From contig CACHGH010000001.1 of the NCBI GenBank assembly GCA_902579215.1, forward strand, positions 1 to 64,000: a stretch of DNA of 64,000 nt, read 5' to 3'. Of this stretch, positions 17,165 through 27,382 are shown one piece after another. Under the pieces are notes generated by a model. It was not told where the DNA came from and made no database searches. It saw only the letters and a program-made list of their open reading frames with translations. The position numbers were made by a program, and so were the translations under genes. Source of the DNA: an uncultured Pelagibacteraceae bacterium. GTDB lineage: Bacteria; Pseudomonadota; Alphaproteobacteria; Pelagibacterales; Pelagibacteraceae. The first letter of the stretch is position 1; every line of letters begins with the position of its first letter.

Positions 17165-17530
17165 ATGAAAAAATTAACATGTCATTGCGGAGGTATAGAA
17201 GCAGAAGTTAATGTCCCAGAAAAATTTGAAAAAGTAATAAGATGCAATTGCTCAATATGTAAAAGAAAAGGTTATGTCATGTCGATGGTTGCTGAAAACG
17301 ACTTAAAAATTACAAAGGGAGAAGATTTATTAACTCTTTATCAATACCATACAAATATTGCAAAACATTACTTTTGTTCATTATGCGGCATTTACCCCTT
17401 TACTAGACCTAGAAGCAATCCAAAAGTTTATATGATAAATATCGCCTGCGTTGAAGGGGTTAACCCATTTGATTATGAAAATGTATCTGTGAATGATGGC
17501 AATAATCATCCTTTAGATCAAAAAAAATAA
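17165..17530 (+). CDS. GFA/CENP-V family zinc protein
   Basis: A 121-aa protein of the glutathione-dependent formaldehyde-activating enzyme family, a small beta fold that binds zinc through Cys. The pattern is CHCGG near residue 6, CNCSICKRKG near residue 28 and CSLCGIYPFTRPR near residue 78. The name comes from Gfa of Paracoccus, proposed to speed S-hydroxymethylglutathione formation; for most homologues the function is unproven. It is divergent from umuDC and 6 nt upstream of glycerate kinase, probably in the same operon. Confidence 0.87.
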   Translation: MKKLTCHCGGIEAEVNVPEKFEKVIRCNCSICKRKGYVMSMVAENDLKITKGEDLLTLYQYHTNIAKHYFCSLCGIYPFTRPRSNPKVYMINIACVEGVNPFDYENVSVNDGNNHPLDQKK

Positions 17531-17536
17531 CTTTGT

Positions 17537-18460
17537 ATGAAGACAACAATTGATTGTTACAACAAAGTAAAACAAGATTGTTATAAATTTATAAAATCAC
17601 AAGAAACAAAAACGAATAAATTTAAAGATAAAAATAAGATGCTTAAATCTTATTTAATACCCACATGTTTTTGGATTGCAAAGAAATCAAATAAAAAATC
17701 TCCATTGATTATTGGTTTATCTGGAGGACAAGGAACAGGGAAGACTACAATTACCTCAATAATATCTTTGATATTAAGAAAATATTTTAAATTTAAAGTT
17801 TTTAAAATTTCTATTGATGATTTTTATAAAACTAGAAAAGATAGAAAAAAATTATCAATTACAAAACATCCTTTGTTAATTACAAGGGGAGTGCCAGGGA
17901 CTCACGATTATAGAATTATTCATGAATTCTTTAAAAAAATTAAAAATAAAAAATTTAGTAAATTAAGATTGCCAAAATTTGATAAATCTAAAGACGATAG
18001 ATGCCACAAAAAGTTATGGTATAAAATCAATTCAAGACCAGATGTAATAATTTTTGAAGGCTGGTGTTTAGGTGCAAGGGCACAAAAAAATTTAGAACTT
18101 AAAAAGCCAATAAATTTTTTAGAAAAAACAAAAGATCCAGATTTAATTTGGAGAAAATATGTTAATATTCAATTAAAAACACATTATAAAAATTTGTTTA
18201 AACAAATTAATGAAATAATTTATCTTAGAGCTAATAATTTAAAAATACTTCAAAAATGGAGAATAAAACAAGAAAAAATACTTTCGTTAAAATCAAAAAA
18301 TAAAAGAAATCTAAGAATTATGAATAGAGGTGATATAATAAATTTTATGCAAACATATCAAAGAATTACCCAAAAAATGATTAAAGATGTGCCAAAATAT
18401 GCCTCGATTGTAATGAAATTAAATAGTAATCATCAAATTAATTCAATTAAATTTAGATAA
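17537..18460 (+). CDS. D-glycerate 3-kinase (plant-type GLYK, P-loop)
   Basis: A 307-aa P-loop kinase of the uridine kinase/PanK fold. The Walker A motif is GGQGTGKT (residues 63-70), then ISIDDFYKTRKDR and the GLYK-specific RGVPGTHD near residue 118, and IFEGWCLGAR. Plant-type glycerate kinases phosphorylate D-glycerate to 3-phosphoglycerate in the photorespiratory pathway. In this organism it would return glyoxylate/serine-derived glycerate to central metabolism. It ends directly at the TolC start, so it is probably co-transcribed with GFA and tolC. Confidence 0.85.
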   Translation: MKTTIDCYNKVKQDCYKFIKSQETKTNKFKDKNKMLKSYLIPTCFWIAKKSNKKSPLIIGLSGGQGTGKTTITSIISLILRKYFKFKVFKISIDDFYKTRKDRKKLSITKHPLLITRGVPGTHDYRIIHEFFKKIKNKKFSKLRLPKFDKSKDDRCHKKLWYKINSRPDVIIFEGWCLGARAQKNLELKKPINFLEKTKDPDLIWRKYVNIQLKTHYKNLFKQINEIIYLRANNLKILQKWRIKQEKILSLKSKNKRNLRIMNRGDIINFMQTYQRITQKMIKDVPKYASIVMKLNSNHQINSIKFR

Positions 18461-19762
18461 ATGAAAAAAATAATTTTAATCATAATTTCGTTAATTTTTT
18501 TTATACCCAAGGTGTTTGCAGTTACACTTTCTGAAGCACTTTTACAAGCTTATAAAAATAATCCTGTGTTGAATGCTGAAAGAGAAAATATCGAAGTTTC
18601 AAAACAAGATTTAAAAATTTCACAAAGTGAATTTCTTCCTAGTGTGACTTTATCTGGATCGAAGAGTCAGGAAAACACAGATAAGTTAACAAACAGATCA
18701 GGAACAAATGTATCAACTACTGACGTTGATCCAAAAAAACAAACTGTAACTATAGAGCAAAAATTATTCGAAGGTTTTGGTGGAATAGCTGATATAGAAA
18801 AAAATAAAATAGGTTTAGTTTTAGCAGAAGCAAAATTATTAAAAAAAGAACAAGAAATTTTATATGAAGCAATTGAAGCATACTCAGGTCTTATTCTTTC
18901 AAAAGAAAAATTAAATATTAATCAAAAAAATGTAAATTTATTAGAAAGACAAGTTGAAACTGACCAAGCAAGATTAGAAAGTGGAATAATCACAGTGACA
19001 GATTTAGCTCAATCCGAGTCTTCTTTAGCAGGAGCAAAAGCTAAATTTATTGAAGCAAAAAACGAAGAGGTAACAGCTAAATTAATATATCAAAAAGTTA
19101 TAGGACCAATTGGCGAAACTAATAATCTAGAAAAAAATTTAAAAATTAATTTTGATATTCCTAAAAATTTAAATAAAGCAATTGAAATATCAAAAAAAAA
19201 TAATCCTGATTTAATTATTGCTAAACTTGAATATCAACAATCTGAACAAGACGTAAAAATTGCTAGATCAGATTTATCACCATCTGCTAAGCTTTCTATT
19301 ACTTCGTCTAAAACAGATGATTTAAGCTCTACTTATGATGAGCAAGATAAAGAAACTATAACCGCAACTATTTCTTGGCCTATTTTTCAAGGTGGAAAAA
19401 ATACAGCTTCATTAAATAAAAGTAAAAAATTAAAGAATAGAAAAAAATTACTTTTAGAAAATGCACTAAAAACTAACGATACTAATGTTGCAAGTGCCTG
19501 GTCGAATTTACAATCCTCTTTAAGCTTATTAGAATCAGTGAGATCTCAAGTTAAGGCTGCAGAAATAGCTAATGAAGGGATAACGCTTGAATATGAAAGT
19601 GGTAGCTCAGGAAGATCTACCCTGGATGTAATTCAATCAAGCTCTATTTTATTAGACTCAGAAATAAGTCTTGCAAATTTTGAAAGAAATTACATTTTAG
19701 CCCAGTTTAAACTCCTTCAGTCATTGGGCCTTCTAAATAGCAGCTATCTAAAATTGCAGTAA
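18461..19762 (+). CDS. tolC: TolC-family outer membrane efflux protein
   Basis: A trimeric outer-membrane channel linking inner-membrane exporters to the exterior. At 433 aa it has a Sec signal peptide (MKKIILIIISLIFFIPKVFA). The mature protein opens VTLSEALLQAYKNNPVLNAERE, and the duplicated OEP repeat is evident: a second copy starts at LNKAIEISKKNNPDLIIAKLEY. Long heptad-rich helices form the periplasmic tunnel. No adaptor or pump gene is adjacent; the ATG follows the glycerate kinase stop with no gap. Confidence 0.92.
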   Translation: MKKIILIIISLIFFIPKVFAVTLSEALLQAYKNNPVLNAERENIEVSKQDLKISQSEFLPSVTLSGSKSQENTDKLTNRSGTNVSTTDVDPKKQTVTIEQKLFEGFGGIADIEKNKIGLVLAEAKLLKKEQEILYEAIEAYSGLILSKEKLNINQKNVNLLERQVETDQARLESGIITVTDLAQSESSLAGAKAKFIEAKNEEVTAKLIYQKVIGPIGETNNLEKNLKINFDIPKNLNKAIEISKKNNPDLIIAKLEYQQSEQDVKIARSDLSPSAKLSITSSKTDDLSSTYDEQDKETITATISWPIFQGGKNTASLNKSKKLKNRKKLLLENALKTNDTNVASAWSNLQSSLSLLESVRSQVKAAEIANEGITLEYESGSSGRSTLDVIQSSSILLDSEISLANFERNYILAQFKLLQSLGLLNSSYLKLQ

Positions 19763-19807
19763 TTTAGAGGTATATTTAACTTTATTTAATATAGGTATTG
19801 CTAAAAA

Positions 19808-19822
19808 GAACAAAATGTGTAC
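19808..19822 (+). promoter_or_regulatory. Probable LexA box of recA
   Basis: GAACAAAATGTGTAC is one mismatch from GAACN7GAAC and shares the first nine bases GAACAAAAT with the coding-strand umuD box. It lies 49 bp upstream of the recA ATG. Confidence 0.55.
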
Positions 19823-19871
19823 ATTTAAAATATGATTCGAACACTAATTATTAGAAAAGAAGAGGTAAAAA

Positions 19872-20993
19872 ATGACTAAAAATAACCTAAAAGTAGTTAA
19901 ACCTACTAAAGATAAGGATTTGGAAAACAAAGAAAAAAATAAAGCTTTAGACGCAGCAATAAGCCAGATTACAGACAATTTTGGAAAAGGTTCTGTAATG
20001 AAGCTTGGCCAACAAACAACAATGGATATTGAGTCCATTTCCACAGGATCCCTAAGCTTAGATTTGGCATTAGGAATAGGTGGACTGCCAAAGGGACGAA
20101 TTATAGAAATATATGGTCCAGAATCTTCTGGAAAAACAACACTTGCATTACAAGTGGTTGCTGAAGCTCAAAAAGCAGGAGGCATATGTGGATTTGTAGA
20201 TGCAGAGCATGCTTTAGATCCAGTTTATGCAAAAAAATTAGGAGTAGATACAGAAGAACTATTAATATCCCAACCTGACACAGGAGAGCAAGCTTTAGAA
20301 ATTGCCGATACATTAATTAAATCAGGTTCAATTTCTGTATTAGTTGTAGACTCTGTTGCAGCTTTAACTCCGAGAGCTGAAATTGAAGGAGAGATGGGAG
20401 ATCATCATGTTGGTCTTCAATCAAGATTGATGAGTCAAGCTTTAAGAAAATTAACAAGCTCAATTTCACGAACAAATACAATGGTTATTTTCATCAACCA
20501 AATTAGAATGAAAATTGGCGTTATGTTTGGAAGTCCTGAAACAACATCAGGTGGAAATGCTCTTAAATTCTATTCTTCAGTAAGAATGGACATTAGAAGG
20601 ATCGGAGCCATCAAAGAAAAAGATGCAATAATAGGAAATGCAACAAGAGTAAAAGTTGTGAAAAATAAAGTTTCACCTCCATTTAAAGTAGTTGAATTTG
20701 ATTTAATGTATGGAAAAGGAATTAGCAAAACAGGTGAGTTAATTGATTTAGGTGCCAAGGCCGAGATAGTAGAAAAAGCAGGTGCCTGGTATGCTTACAA
20801 AGGTGAAAAAATTGGACAAGGTAAAGAAAATGCAAAACTTTATCTTGAGCAAAATCCAAAAGCAGCAGCTGAAATTGAAATGGCAATACGAGAAAAGGCA
20901 GGGATGATTTCAAAGAAAATTGAAGGAAACCCAATAGATGAAGAAAAAGTAAAGGCTGAGTCGAAAGAAGAAACACCATCTAAAAAGAATTAA
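19872..20993 (+). CDS. recA: Recombinase RecA
   Basis: A DNA-dependent ATPase for homologous recombination and co-protease for LexA/UmuD cleavage. The 373-aa protein has Walker [10 protein letters not shown], the [14 protein letters not shown] region, [20 protein letters not shown] (Walker B region), loop 2 [29 protein letters not shown], and the C-terminal domain with an acidic/lysine-rich tail. The extra N-terminal 30 residues ([19 protein letters not shown]) are Lys-rich and not conserved in the family. It is followed by a terminator and preceded by a LexA-type site. Confidence 0.98.
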   Translation: MTKNNLKVVKPTKDKDLENKEKNKALDAAISQITDNFGKGSVMKLGQQTTMDIESISTGSLSLDLALGIGGLPKGRIIEIYGPESSGKTTLALQVVAEAQKAGGICGFVDAEHALDPVYAKKLGVDTEELLISQPDTGEQALEIADTLIKSGSISVLVVDSVAALTPRAEIEGEMGDHHVGLQSRLMSQALRKLTSSISRTNTMVIFINQIRMKIGVMFGSPETTSGGNALKFYSSVRMDIRRIGAIKEKDAIIGNATRVKVVKNKVSPPFKVVEFDLMYGKGISKTGELIDLGAKAEIVEKAGAWYAYKGEKIGQGKENAKLYLEQNPKAAAEIEMAIREKAGMISKKIEGNPIDEEKVKAESKEETPSKKN

Positions 20994-21006
20994 CTTTTAG
21001 TTATCT

Positions 21007-21036
21007 AAAAAGGCGCTTGTTTTAAGCGCCTTTTTT
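21007..21036 (+). terminator. Rho-independent terminator after recA
   Basis: Stem AAAAAGGCGCTT / AAGCGCCTTTTTT around a GTTTT loop, running into a T tract, 14 nt after the recA stop and 48 nt before alaS. It separates SOS-controlled recA from the housekeeping alaS. Confidence 0.92.
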
Positions 21037-21083
21037 CCCTACTGTTATCTAGACATCAAATAAAAAAGCTGTATTTTAAAAAT

Positions 21084-23750
21084 ATGGCTAACAAATCACT
21101 AAATGAAATAAGAAGTACTTTCCTTAAGTATTTTGAAAATAACGATCATAAGATTGTTGAGTCTAGTAATTTAGTTCCAAATAACGATCCAACATTAATG
21201 TTTGCAAATTCTGGGATGGTACAATTCAAGAATGTATTTACGGGCCTTGAAAAGAGAGACTATCAAAGAGCTACCACTTCACAAAAGTGTGTTAGAGCTG
21301 GTGGGAAACATAATGATTTAGAAAATGTAGGCTATACACCAAGGCACCATACTTTTTTTGAAATGTTAGGAAATTTTTCTTTTGGTGATTATTTTAAAGA
21401 TAAAGCCATTGAATTAGCATGGAACTTAATAACAAAAGATTTTGGCCTAGACAAAAATAGGCTTTATTTCACAGTCTTTAATGAAGATGAAGAGGCTTTA
21501 AATCTTTGGAAAAAAATAACAGGATTTGGTGAGGATAGAATAATTAAAATTTCAACAGCAGATAATTTTTGGTCAATGGGAGAAACTGGACCATGTGGTC
21601 CTTGCTCAGAAATATTTTACGATCATGGAGATCATTTAAAAGGTGGTTTACCAGGAACAAAAGACCAAGATGGAGACAGGTACATTGAGATTTGGAATTT
21701 GGTATTTATGCAGTTTGAACAAATATCTAAGGATAAAAGAATAAACCTTCCTAAGCCATCTGTTGATACTGGCATGGGGCTTGAACGAGTTGCAGCTTTA
21801 TTACAAGGAACGCACGACAATTATAAAACAGATCACTTTATTAAATTAATTAATTCTATAGGCGATGCAGTTAATAAAAAACCAAATGAAAAAAATTTAT
21901 CTAGTTTTCGAGTTATAGCTGATCACTTAAGAGCAAGCTCTTTTTTAATTGCTGAAGGCGTTCTACCTTCAAATGAAGGCAGAGGATATGTGCTTAGGAG
22001 AATAATGAGAAGAGGAATGAGACATTCTCATCTACTCGGCTCTAAAGATCCAATATTTTTTAATATTTTCAAAACATTAATGGAAGAAATGTCTGGTAAT
22101 TATCCTGAACTTAAAAGAGCTGAATCATTAATAAAAGAAACTTTAAAAACTGAAGAAGAAAAGTTTTTAGTTTTACTTGAAAGAGGAATGAAAATTCTTG
22201 ATAATGAAATAAATAAAATCGAAAAAGTTTTACCAGGTGAAGTTGCTTTTAAACTTTATGATACTTATGGTTTTCCTTTAGATTTAACTGAAGATATTTT
22301 AAAAACTAAATCCTTGTCAATTGATCATAAAAAGTTTCAATCTTTAATGAAGGAAAGTAGAGAGTTAGCAAAAAAAAATTGGAAAGGTTCTGGAGATGCC
22401 TCGGTTGATAAAATTTGGTTTGGAATAAAAGATAAACTGAGTCCTACAGAATTTTTAGGATATGAAACTAATCAAGCGGAAGGAACTATACTTTCTTTAA
22501 TAAAAGATAACAAAGAAGTACAAAAAATAAATAAAGGCGATGAAGCTATAATAGTAACAAATCAAACTCCTTTCTATGGAGAGTCAGGAGGGCAAATTGG
22601 TGATACTGGGTACTTAGTTTCAGGAGATTTTAAATTTAGAGTAAATGATGTTCAAAAAAAACTTGGTGATTTATTTGCACATATTGGAAAAGTTGAAAGT
22701 GGTAGCGCTCTATCGAATGACAATGTAGAGATGAAAATTGATGTAGAGAGAAGAAATAATATAAGAGCTTATCATTCTGCAACTCATCTTCTTCACGAGT
22801 CACTAAGAAGAGTTTTGGGAACTCATGTGACCCAAAAAGGCTCTTTAGTTGCTGAGGATAGATTAAGGTTTGATTTTAGTCATATGAAACCAATTTCAGA
22901 TGAAGAGATCAGTAAAATTGAAGAATATGTAAATAAAATGGTTTCGACAAAGTCTGATGTTAAAACAAGACTAATGACTCCAAAAGAAGCTGTAGATAAC
23001 GGCGCCCTGGCTCTTTTTGGTGAAAAATATGGAGAAGAAGTAAGGGTTTTATCCATGGGCGATGAAAAGAATAAATATTTTTCCACAGAATTATGTGGCG
23101 GTACGCATGTTAAAAATACAGGAGATATTGGTAAATTTAAAATAATTAATCAATCTTCAATAGCAGCTGGTATTAGAAGAGTAGAAGCTCTTAGAGATAA
23201 ACAGCTAAATGAATACTTAACAAAAAAAGAAAAACAATATGATTTATCATCACAAAAAAATAAAGAGGTAATTAATAATTTGTCCCAAAAAATAGTAGAT
23301 CTTGGAGGCAAACCAAGTTTAGATAATGAGAATCAAAAAAATCTGATTAAGGATTTAACAAAACAACTTGAAACATTATCTATTAAAAATGTATTAAAAG
23401 ATAAATCAAAAAATATTATTAATGATCAAACAATTAAAGGAATAAAATTAAGATTTCAAAAAGTAATTGATCTAGCACCCAAAGATTTAAGAAAATTAGT
23501 TGATAATGGAAAAAAAGAAATAGGAGAAGGCGTAGTGGTGGTTTGCGCTATCAAAGAAGGAAAAATTGGATTAGCTGTAGGAGTAACAAGTAAATTAATT
23601 AAAAAATATAATGCAGTTGAAATTGCAAAAGCTGCATCTAAAAAAATTGGTGGCAAAGGCGGAGGTGGAAGACCAGATTTTGCTCAAGCTGGCGGAGACG
23701 ACTCCAGCAAAATAGATGATGCGTTTGAAAAAATAAAAAATTTAATTTAG
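21084..23750 (+). CDS. alaS: Alanyl-tRNA synthetase
   Basis: Charges tRNA-Ala; 888 aa, full length. The class II catalytic core begins [22 protein letters not shown], with motif [16 protein letters not shown] and [15 protein letters not shown]. The editing domain carries the zinc residues in [15 protein letters not shown] (HxxxH) and [16 protein letters not shown]. The C-terminal C-Ala domain ends with [16 protein letters not shown]. It stands between the recA terminator and the convergent icd gene, whose end it overlaps by 9 nt. Confidence 0.98.
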   Translation: MANKSLNEIRSTFLKYFENNDHKIVESSNLVPNNDPTLMFANSGMVQFKNVFTGLEKRDYQRATTSQKCVRAGGKHNDLENVGYTPRHHTFFEMLGNFSFGDYFKDKAIELAWNLITKDFGLDKNRLYFTVFNEDEEALNLWKKITGFGEDRIIKISTADNFWSMGETGPCGPCSEIFYDHGDHLKGGLPGTKDQDGDRYIEIWNLVFMQFEQISKDKRINLPKPSVDTGMGLERVAALLQGTHDNYKTDHFIKLINSIGDAVNKKPNEKNLSSFRVIADHLRASSFLIAEGVLPSNEGRGYVLRRIMRRGMRHSHLLGSKDPIFFNIFKTLMEEMSGNYPELKRAESLIKETLKTEEEKFLVLLERGMKILDNEINKIEKVLPGEVAFKLYDTYGFPLDLTEDILKTKSLSIDHKKFQSLMKESRELAKKNWKGSGDASVDKIWFGIKDKLSPTEFLGYETNQAEGTILSLIKDNKEVQKINKGDEAIIVTNQTPFYGESGGQIGDTGYLVSGDFKFRVNDVQKKLGDLFAHIGKVESGSALSNDNVEMKIDVERRNNIRAYHSATHLLHESLRRVLGTHVTQKGSLVAEDRLRFDFSHMKPISDEEISKIEEYVNKMVSTKSDVKTRLMTPKEAVDNGALALFGEKYGEEVRVLSMGDEKNKYFSTELCGGTHVKNTGDIGKFKIINQSSIAAGIRRVEALRDKQLNEYLTKKEKQYDLSSQKNKEVINNLSQKIVDLGGKPSLDNENQKNLIKDLTKQLETLSIKNVLKDKSKNIINDQTIKGIKLRFQKVIDLAPKDLRKLVDNGKKEIGEGVVVVCAIKEGKIGLAVGVTSKLIKKYNAVEIAKAASKKIGGKGGGGRPDFAQAGGDDSSKIDDAFEKIKNLI

Positions 23751-24956
23751 TTTTTTTCTTAAGTTATTGTCAATCTTATCTAAAAACTGATTTGTAGTAA
23801 GGTACTTTTCAGAAGGACTAATTAAAATAGCTAAATCTTTTGTCATAGAGCCATTTTCGACTGTTTCAATACATACCTTTTCCAAAATTTTTACAAATTT
23901 TTTTAAATCTTCGTTTCCATCTAATTTACCTCTATGGTATAGACCTCTTGCCCATGCAAAAATAGAAGCAATGGGATTTGTTGATGTTTCTTTACCTTGT
24001 TGATGTAATCTAAAATGTCTAGTTACAGTACCGTGCGCAGCTTCAGCCTCGATAGTTTTGCCATCTGGAGACATCAATACACTCGTCATTAAACCAAGTG
24101 ACCCAAACCCTTGAGCTATTGTATCAGACTGAACATCCCCATCATAGTTCTTACATGCCCAAATATAATTTCCATTCCATTTCATTGCGCATGCAACCAT
24201 GTCATCTATAAGTCTATGTTCGTATGTTATATTTCGTTCTTTAAATTTTTCTTTAAATTCTTTCTCATAAATTTCTTGAAATAAATCTTTGAATCTACCA
24301 TCATATTTTTTTAAAATTGTATTTTTTGTAGAAAGATAGACAGGCCATCTTCTGTTTAATCCATAATTCATACATGATCTTGCAAAATCTTTTATTGATT
24401 GATCTAAATTATACATTGATAAAGCAATACCAGGTCCAGGAAAATTAAATACTTCAAATTCTTTTTTTTTCTTTCCATCTTCAGATGTCCATTTTATTTC
24501 AAGTTTCCCTTTTCCAGGAACTTTGAAATCTGTGGCTCGGTACTGATCGCCAAACGCATGTCTTCCAATGCAAATTGGATTAGTCCAACTAGGAACTAAT
24601 TTTGGAATATTTTTACACATAATTGGTTCTCTAAAAACTGTTCCCCCTAAAATATTTCTTATTGTTCCATTTGGAGATCTCCACATTTTTTTTAAATTAA
24701 ATTCTTTAACTCTAGCTTCATCAGGAGTTATGGTTGCACACTTGATTCCAACACCATTTTTTTTTATCGCATTTGCACAATCCACGGTTACTTGATCGTT
24801 AGTATCATCACGATTTTTCATACCAAGATCAAAATACTCAATTCCCAAATCTAAATATCGAAGAATTAATTTGTCTTTAATAAATTTCCAAATTATTCTG
24901 GTCATTTCATCCCCATCTAGCTCAACAATTGTATTTTTTACCTTAATTTTAGACAT
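23742..24956 (-). CDS. icd: Isocitrate dehydrogenase, NADP-dependent
   Basis: A TCA-cycle enzyme oxidising isocitrate to 2-oxoglutarate. I start it at the Met of [18 protein letters not shown] (404 aa) rather than the track start 15 residues earlier, because this matches the family N terminus. Motifs are [28 protein letters not shown] and [12 protein letters not shown]. The sequence is of the eukaryote-like homodimeric type II group ([28 protein letters not shown]), common in alphaproteobacteria. It is convergent with alaS, with overlapping ends, and divergent from psd with a 65-bp spacer. Confidence 0.96.
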   Translation of the reverse strand: MSKIKVKNTIVELDGDEMTRIIWKFIKDKLILRYLDLGIEYFDLGMKNRDDTNDQVTVDCANAIKKNGVGIKCATITPDEARVKEFNLKKMWRSPNGTIRNILGGTVFREPIMCKNIPKLVPSWTNPICIGRHAFGDQYRATDFKVPGKGKLEIKWTSEDGKKKKEFEVFNFPGPGIALSMYNLDQSIKDFARSCMNYGLNRRWPVYLSTKNTILKKYDGRFKDLFQEIYEKEFKEKFKERNITYEHRLIDDMVACAMKWNGNYIWACKNYDGDVQSDTIAQGFGSLGLMTSVLMSPDGKTIEAEAAHGTVTRHFRLHQQGKETSTNPIASIFAWARGLYHRGKLDGNEDLKKFVKILEKVCIETVENGSMTKDLAILISPSEKYLTTNQFLDKIDNNLRKKLN

Positions 24957-25021
24957 ATTTTGAAGTATCTTATTAATTGAAATTATAAGTTTTATATACA
25001 TATTAATCTAAAATTTTGTTT

Positions 25022-25669
25022 ATGCTAGATACTGTTTTTCCAAAAATTCATAAAGAAGGTCATAAATTTATAGTTATATTTGGACTTGGTACTATAATTT
25101 TATATCTCATAAATGGATTATTAGGTTTAATTGGACTAATTCTAACTATTTGGTGCTATTATTTTTTTAGAGATCCTGAAAGAATATCTATAGAAGATGA
25201 AAATTATTTAACAAGTCCAGCGGATGGAGTAGTTTTGCAAGTTTTAGAAACAAATGGACCTAAGGAACTAGGACTAGAAAATAAGAAATTTAAAAAAATA
25301 AGTATTTTTATGAATGTTTTTGATTGTCACGTAAATCGTTCGCCTTGTTCAGGAACTATTGAAGAAGTTTTATATAAACCTGGAAAATTTTTAAATGCTT
25401 CTCTAGATAAAGCAAGCGAATATAACGAAAGAAATTATTATAAAATAAAAAATATCGCAGGCGATGAAATTATAGTAGTTCAAATTGCAGGTCTTATTGC
25501 TAGAAGGATTGTTTCGGAAGTAGACAAAGGTCATGAACTAAAGCAGGGATCTAGAATTGGAATGATAAGATTTGGTAGTAGAGCTGACCTTTATTTTGAA
25601 AATTATAACGAATTAGTTAAAGTTAATCAAAAAACTATTGCCGGGGAAACTTTACTAGCAAAAAAATAA
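25022..25669 (+). CDS. psd: Phosphatidylserine decarboxylase, short form
   Basis: Makes phosphatidylethanolamine from phosphatidylserine at the inner membrane. I prefer ATG 25022 over the track's TTG at 25016; the protein is then 215 aa, normal for the short proenzyme class. A hydrophobic N-terminal segment (VIFGLGTIILYLINGLLGLIGLIL) anchors it. Motifs are SPADGVV, IFMNVFDCHVNRSPCSG and the autocleavage site FGS in IGMIRFGSRADLYF, where the Ser becomes the pyruvoyl cofactor. The next gene, 3 nt downstream, makes its substrate. Confidence 0.95.
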   Translation: MLDTVFPKIHKEGHKFIVIFGLGTIILYLINGLLGLIGLILTIWCYYFFRDPERISIEDENYLTSPADGVVLQVLETNGPKELGLENKKFKKISIFMNVFDCHVNRSPCSGTIEEVLYKPGKFLNASLDKASEYNERNYYKIKNIAGDEIIVVQIAGLIARRIVSEVDKGHELKQGSRIGMIRFGSRADLYFENYNELVKVNQKTIAGETLLAKK

Positions 25670-25672
25670 AAA

Positions 25673-26470
25673 ATGGAACAACAAAAGAAAAACTTTAAAT
25701 TAGTAAGTTCTAAAAAAACAAGAATTATTCTTCCAAATATGTTTACGCTGATTGGTGTTTGTATAGGTTTAAGCTCAATCAAATTTGCATTTGATGGAAG
25801 ATTTGAATTTTCCATATTAGCTATAATCATTGCAGCTATCATAGACGGATTGGATGGTCGAATAGCCAGACTAATAAAAGGAGTATCAAAAGTTGGTAAA
25901 GAGCTTGATTCTTTAACTGATGTAATTAGTTTTGGTGTTGCTCCTGCTTTCATCATGTATTTTTGGAAGTTAAATGAATTCGGAAGATTAGGCTGGTTAA
26001 TTTGTTTAATTTATGTAGTTTGTGTAGCCTTAAGACTAGCAAGATTTAATGTCAATTCAGAAGCAGAGCCATCCTGGAGAGATAATTTTTTTGAAGGTAT
26101 CCCTTCGCCCGCAGGAGGAGTAATTGTTTTATTGCCATTAGTTTTAAGTTTTAGTGAATTAAATTTTTTAAATTTAAATTATGATATTTTAGTTCCATCT
26201 CTTTTTGTGATTATATCTATTCTACTTATAAGCAAAATACCAACTTACTCTTTTAAAAAAATAGTAGTACCGAGAAGAATGACAATTTTTTTATTATTTA
26301 CAGTAGTTTTATACTTTGGTGTAATTTTAATTTATACTTTTAACGCTATTGTCATATCAGGTATAATATATTTGCTTACAGTTCCTATTAGTATTATTCA
26401 TTATTATCGAATTAATAAAAGATTTAAAACACAGTTTAACGAAACTGATGACGATGAAGATATATTATAA
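25673..26470 (+). CDS. pssA: CDP-diacylglycerol--serine O-phosphatidyltransferase
   Basis: An integral membrane CDP-alcohol phosphatidyltransferase, 265 aa, producing phosphatidylserine. The catalytic motif DGLDGRIARLIKGVSKVGKELDSLTD fits D-G-x2-A-R-x8-G-x3-D-x3-D. It begins LPNMFTLIGVCIGLSSIKFA, as Bacillus-type PssA proteins do, and has about seven or eight transmembrane segments with an acidic C-terminal tail (ETDDDEDIL). It forms the PE pathway with psd directly upstream and abuts the following glycosyltransferase-like gene without a gap. Confidence 0.95.
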   Translation: MEQQKKNFKLVSSKKTRIILPNMFTLIGVCIGLSSIKFAFDGRFEFSILAIIIAAIIDGLDGRIARLIKGVSKVGKELDSLTDVISFGVAPAFIMYFWKLNEFGRLGWLICLIYVVCVALRLARFNVNSEAEPSWRDNFFEGIPSPAGGVIVLLPLVLSFSELNFLNLNYDILVPSLFVIISILLISKIPTYSFKKIVVPRRMTIFLLFTVVLYFGVILIYTFNAIVISGIIYLLTVPISIIHYYRINKRFKTQFNETDDDEDIL

Positions 26471-27382
26471 ATGAAAAATAATGTAATTGTTTCATTAGCA
26501 GATGCTAACTATTTTAATCTTTTAGATGAATTAATTGACTCAATAAAAAGTTTTAAAGAAAGTTCTGAAGTAGCAATTTGTATACTAGATGCTGGCTTAA
26601 CAAATGAACAAAAAAATATTTTAGAAAAAAAAGTGGATGAAATAAAAACCGCTGAGTGGGATATAAAAGTTTCTGAATTTAAAGTGAGAGGTAAGGAGTG
26701 GTTAAAAAGCCAAGTATCAAGAGCTTTTTTACCAAAATACTTTCCTAATTATAATAAATATTTATGGATCGATTGTGATGCTTGGGTCCAAGACTGGTCA
26801 TCAATAGAACTTTATTTTAAAGCATGTGAAAATGGCAAACTAGGAATTACTCAAACAATTGGACCAGGTTATAAAATAATGTCAAAAGTTAAGTGGATAT
26901 TTGGAAAACTAGCTTTAATCAAATCACAAAATTTTAAGCATGCTGTTAGTTCTAAAATTGGTATAGAAAAAGCTAGAAAACTTGCATTTGCACCACACAT
27001 TAATATTGGAGTATTCTCACTTGAAAAAAATTCACCATGTTGGGAAAGTTGGCAAAAAAATCTTTCTAAAACATTAAGTTCAGGAAATATATTTGGTTCA
27101 GAAGGACTAGCTATTAACATGTGTGTTTATATTGATAACGTAGAGACAGAATTTCTACCACTTAATTGTAATTGGATAGCGAGCAATCTATTACCAAAAT
27201 TTGACAATGAAAAAAATTTCTTTGTTGAGCCTTATTTGCCAAACTATAAAATTGGAATAATGCATTTAGCAGCAGGAATATGGGATGACAAAAAAGATAT
27301 GAGAATTGATAAAAGTGTTAAGGTAAATATAAAAACTCTTGATAACAAAAATATATTCAAAAGTTTAAGGTACTCTATCTAA
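26471..27382 (+). CDS. Putative GT-A fold (GT8-like) glycosyltransferase
   Basis: A 303-aa soluble protein. The opening NNVIVSLADANYFNLLDELIDSI, CILDAGLTNEQ and the DxD-like LWIDCDAWVQDW near residue 97 are consistent with a retaining GT-A enzyme of the GT8 type, as is HINIGVFSLEKNSPCWESW. The C-terminal GIMHLAAGIWDDKKD may supply the third metal ligand His. The acceptor and donor are unknown. Its ATG directly follows the pssA stop and the next gene begins right after its own stop, so it is embedded in the phospholipid-rlmE operon, hinting at a glycolipid role; that is inference. Confidence 0.65.
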   Translation: MKNNVIVSLADANYFNLLDELIDSIKSFKESSEVAICILDAGLTNEQKNILEKKVDEIKTAEWDIKVSEFKVRGKEWLKSQVSRAFLPKYFPNYNKYLWIDCDAWVQDWSSIELYFKACENGKLGITQTIGPGYKIMSKVKWIFGKLALIKSQNFKHAVSSKIGIEKARKLAFAPHINIGVFSLEKNSPCWESWQKNLSKTLSSGNIFGSEGLAINMCVYIDNVETEFLPLNCNWIASNLLPKFDNEKNFFVEPYLPNYKIGIMHLAAGIWDDKKDMRIDKSVKVNIKTLDNKNIFKSLRYSI

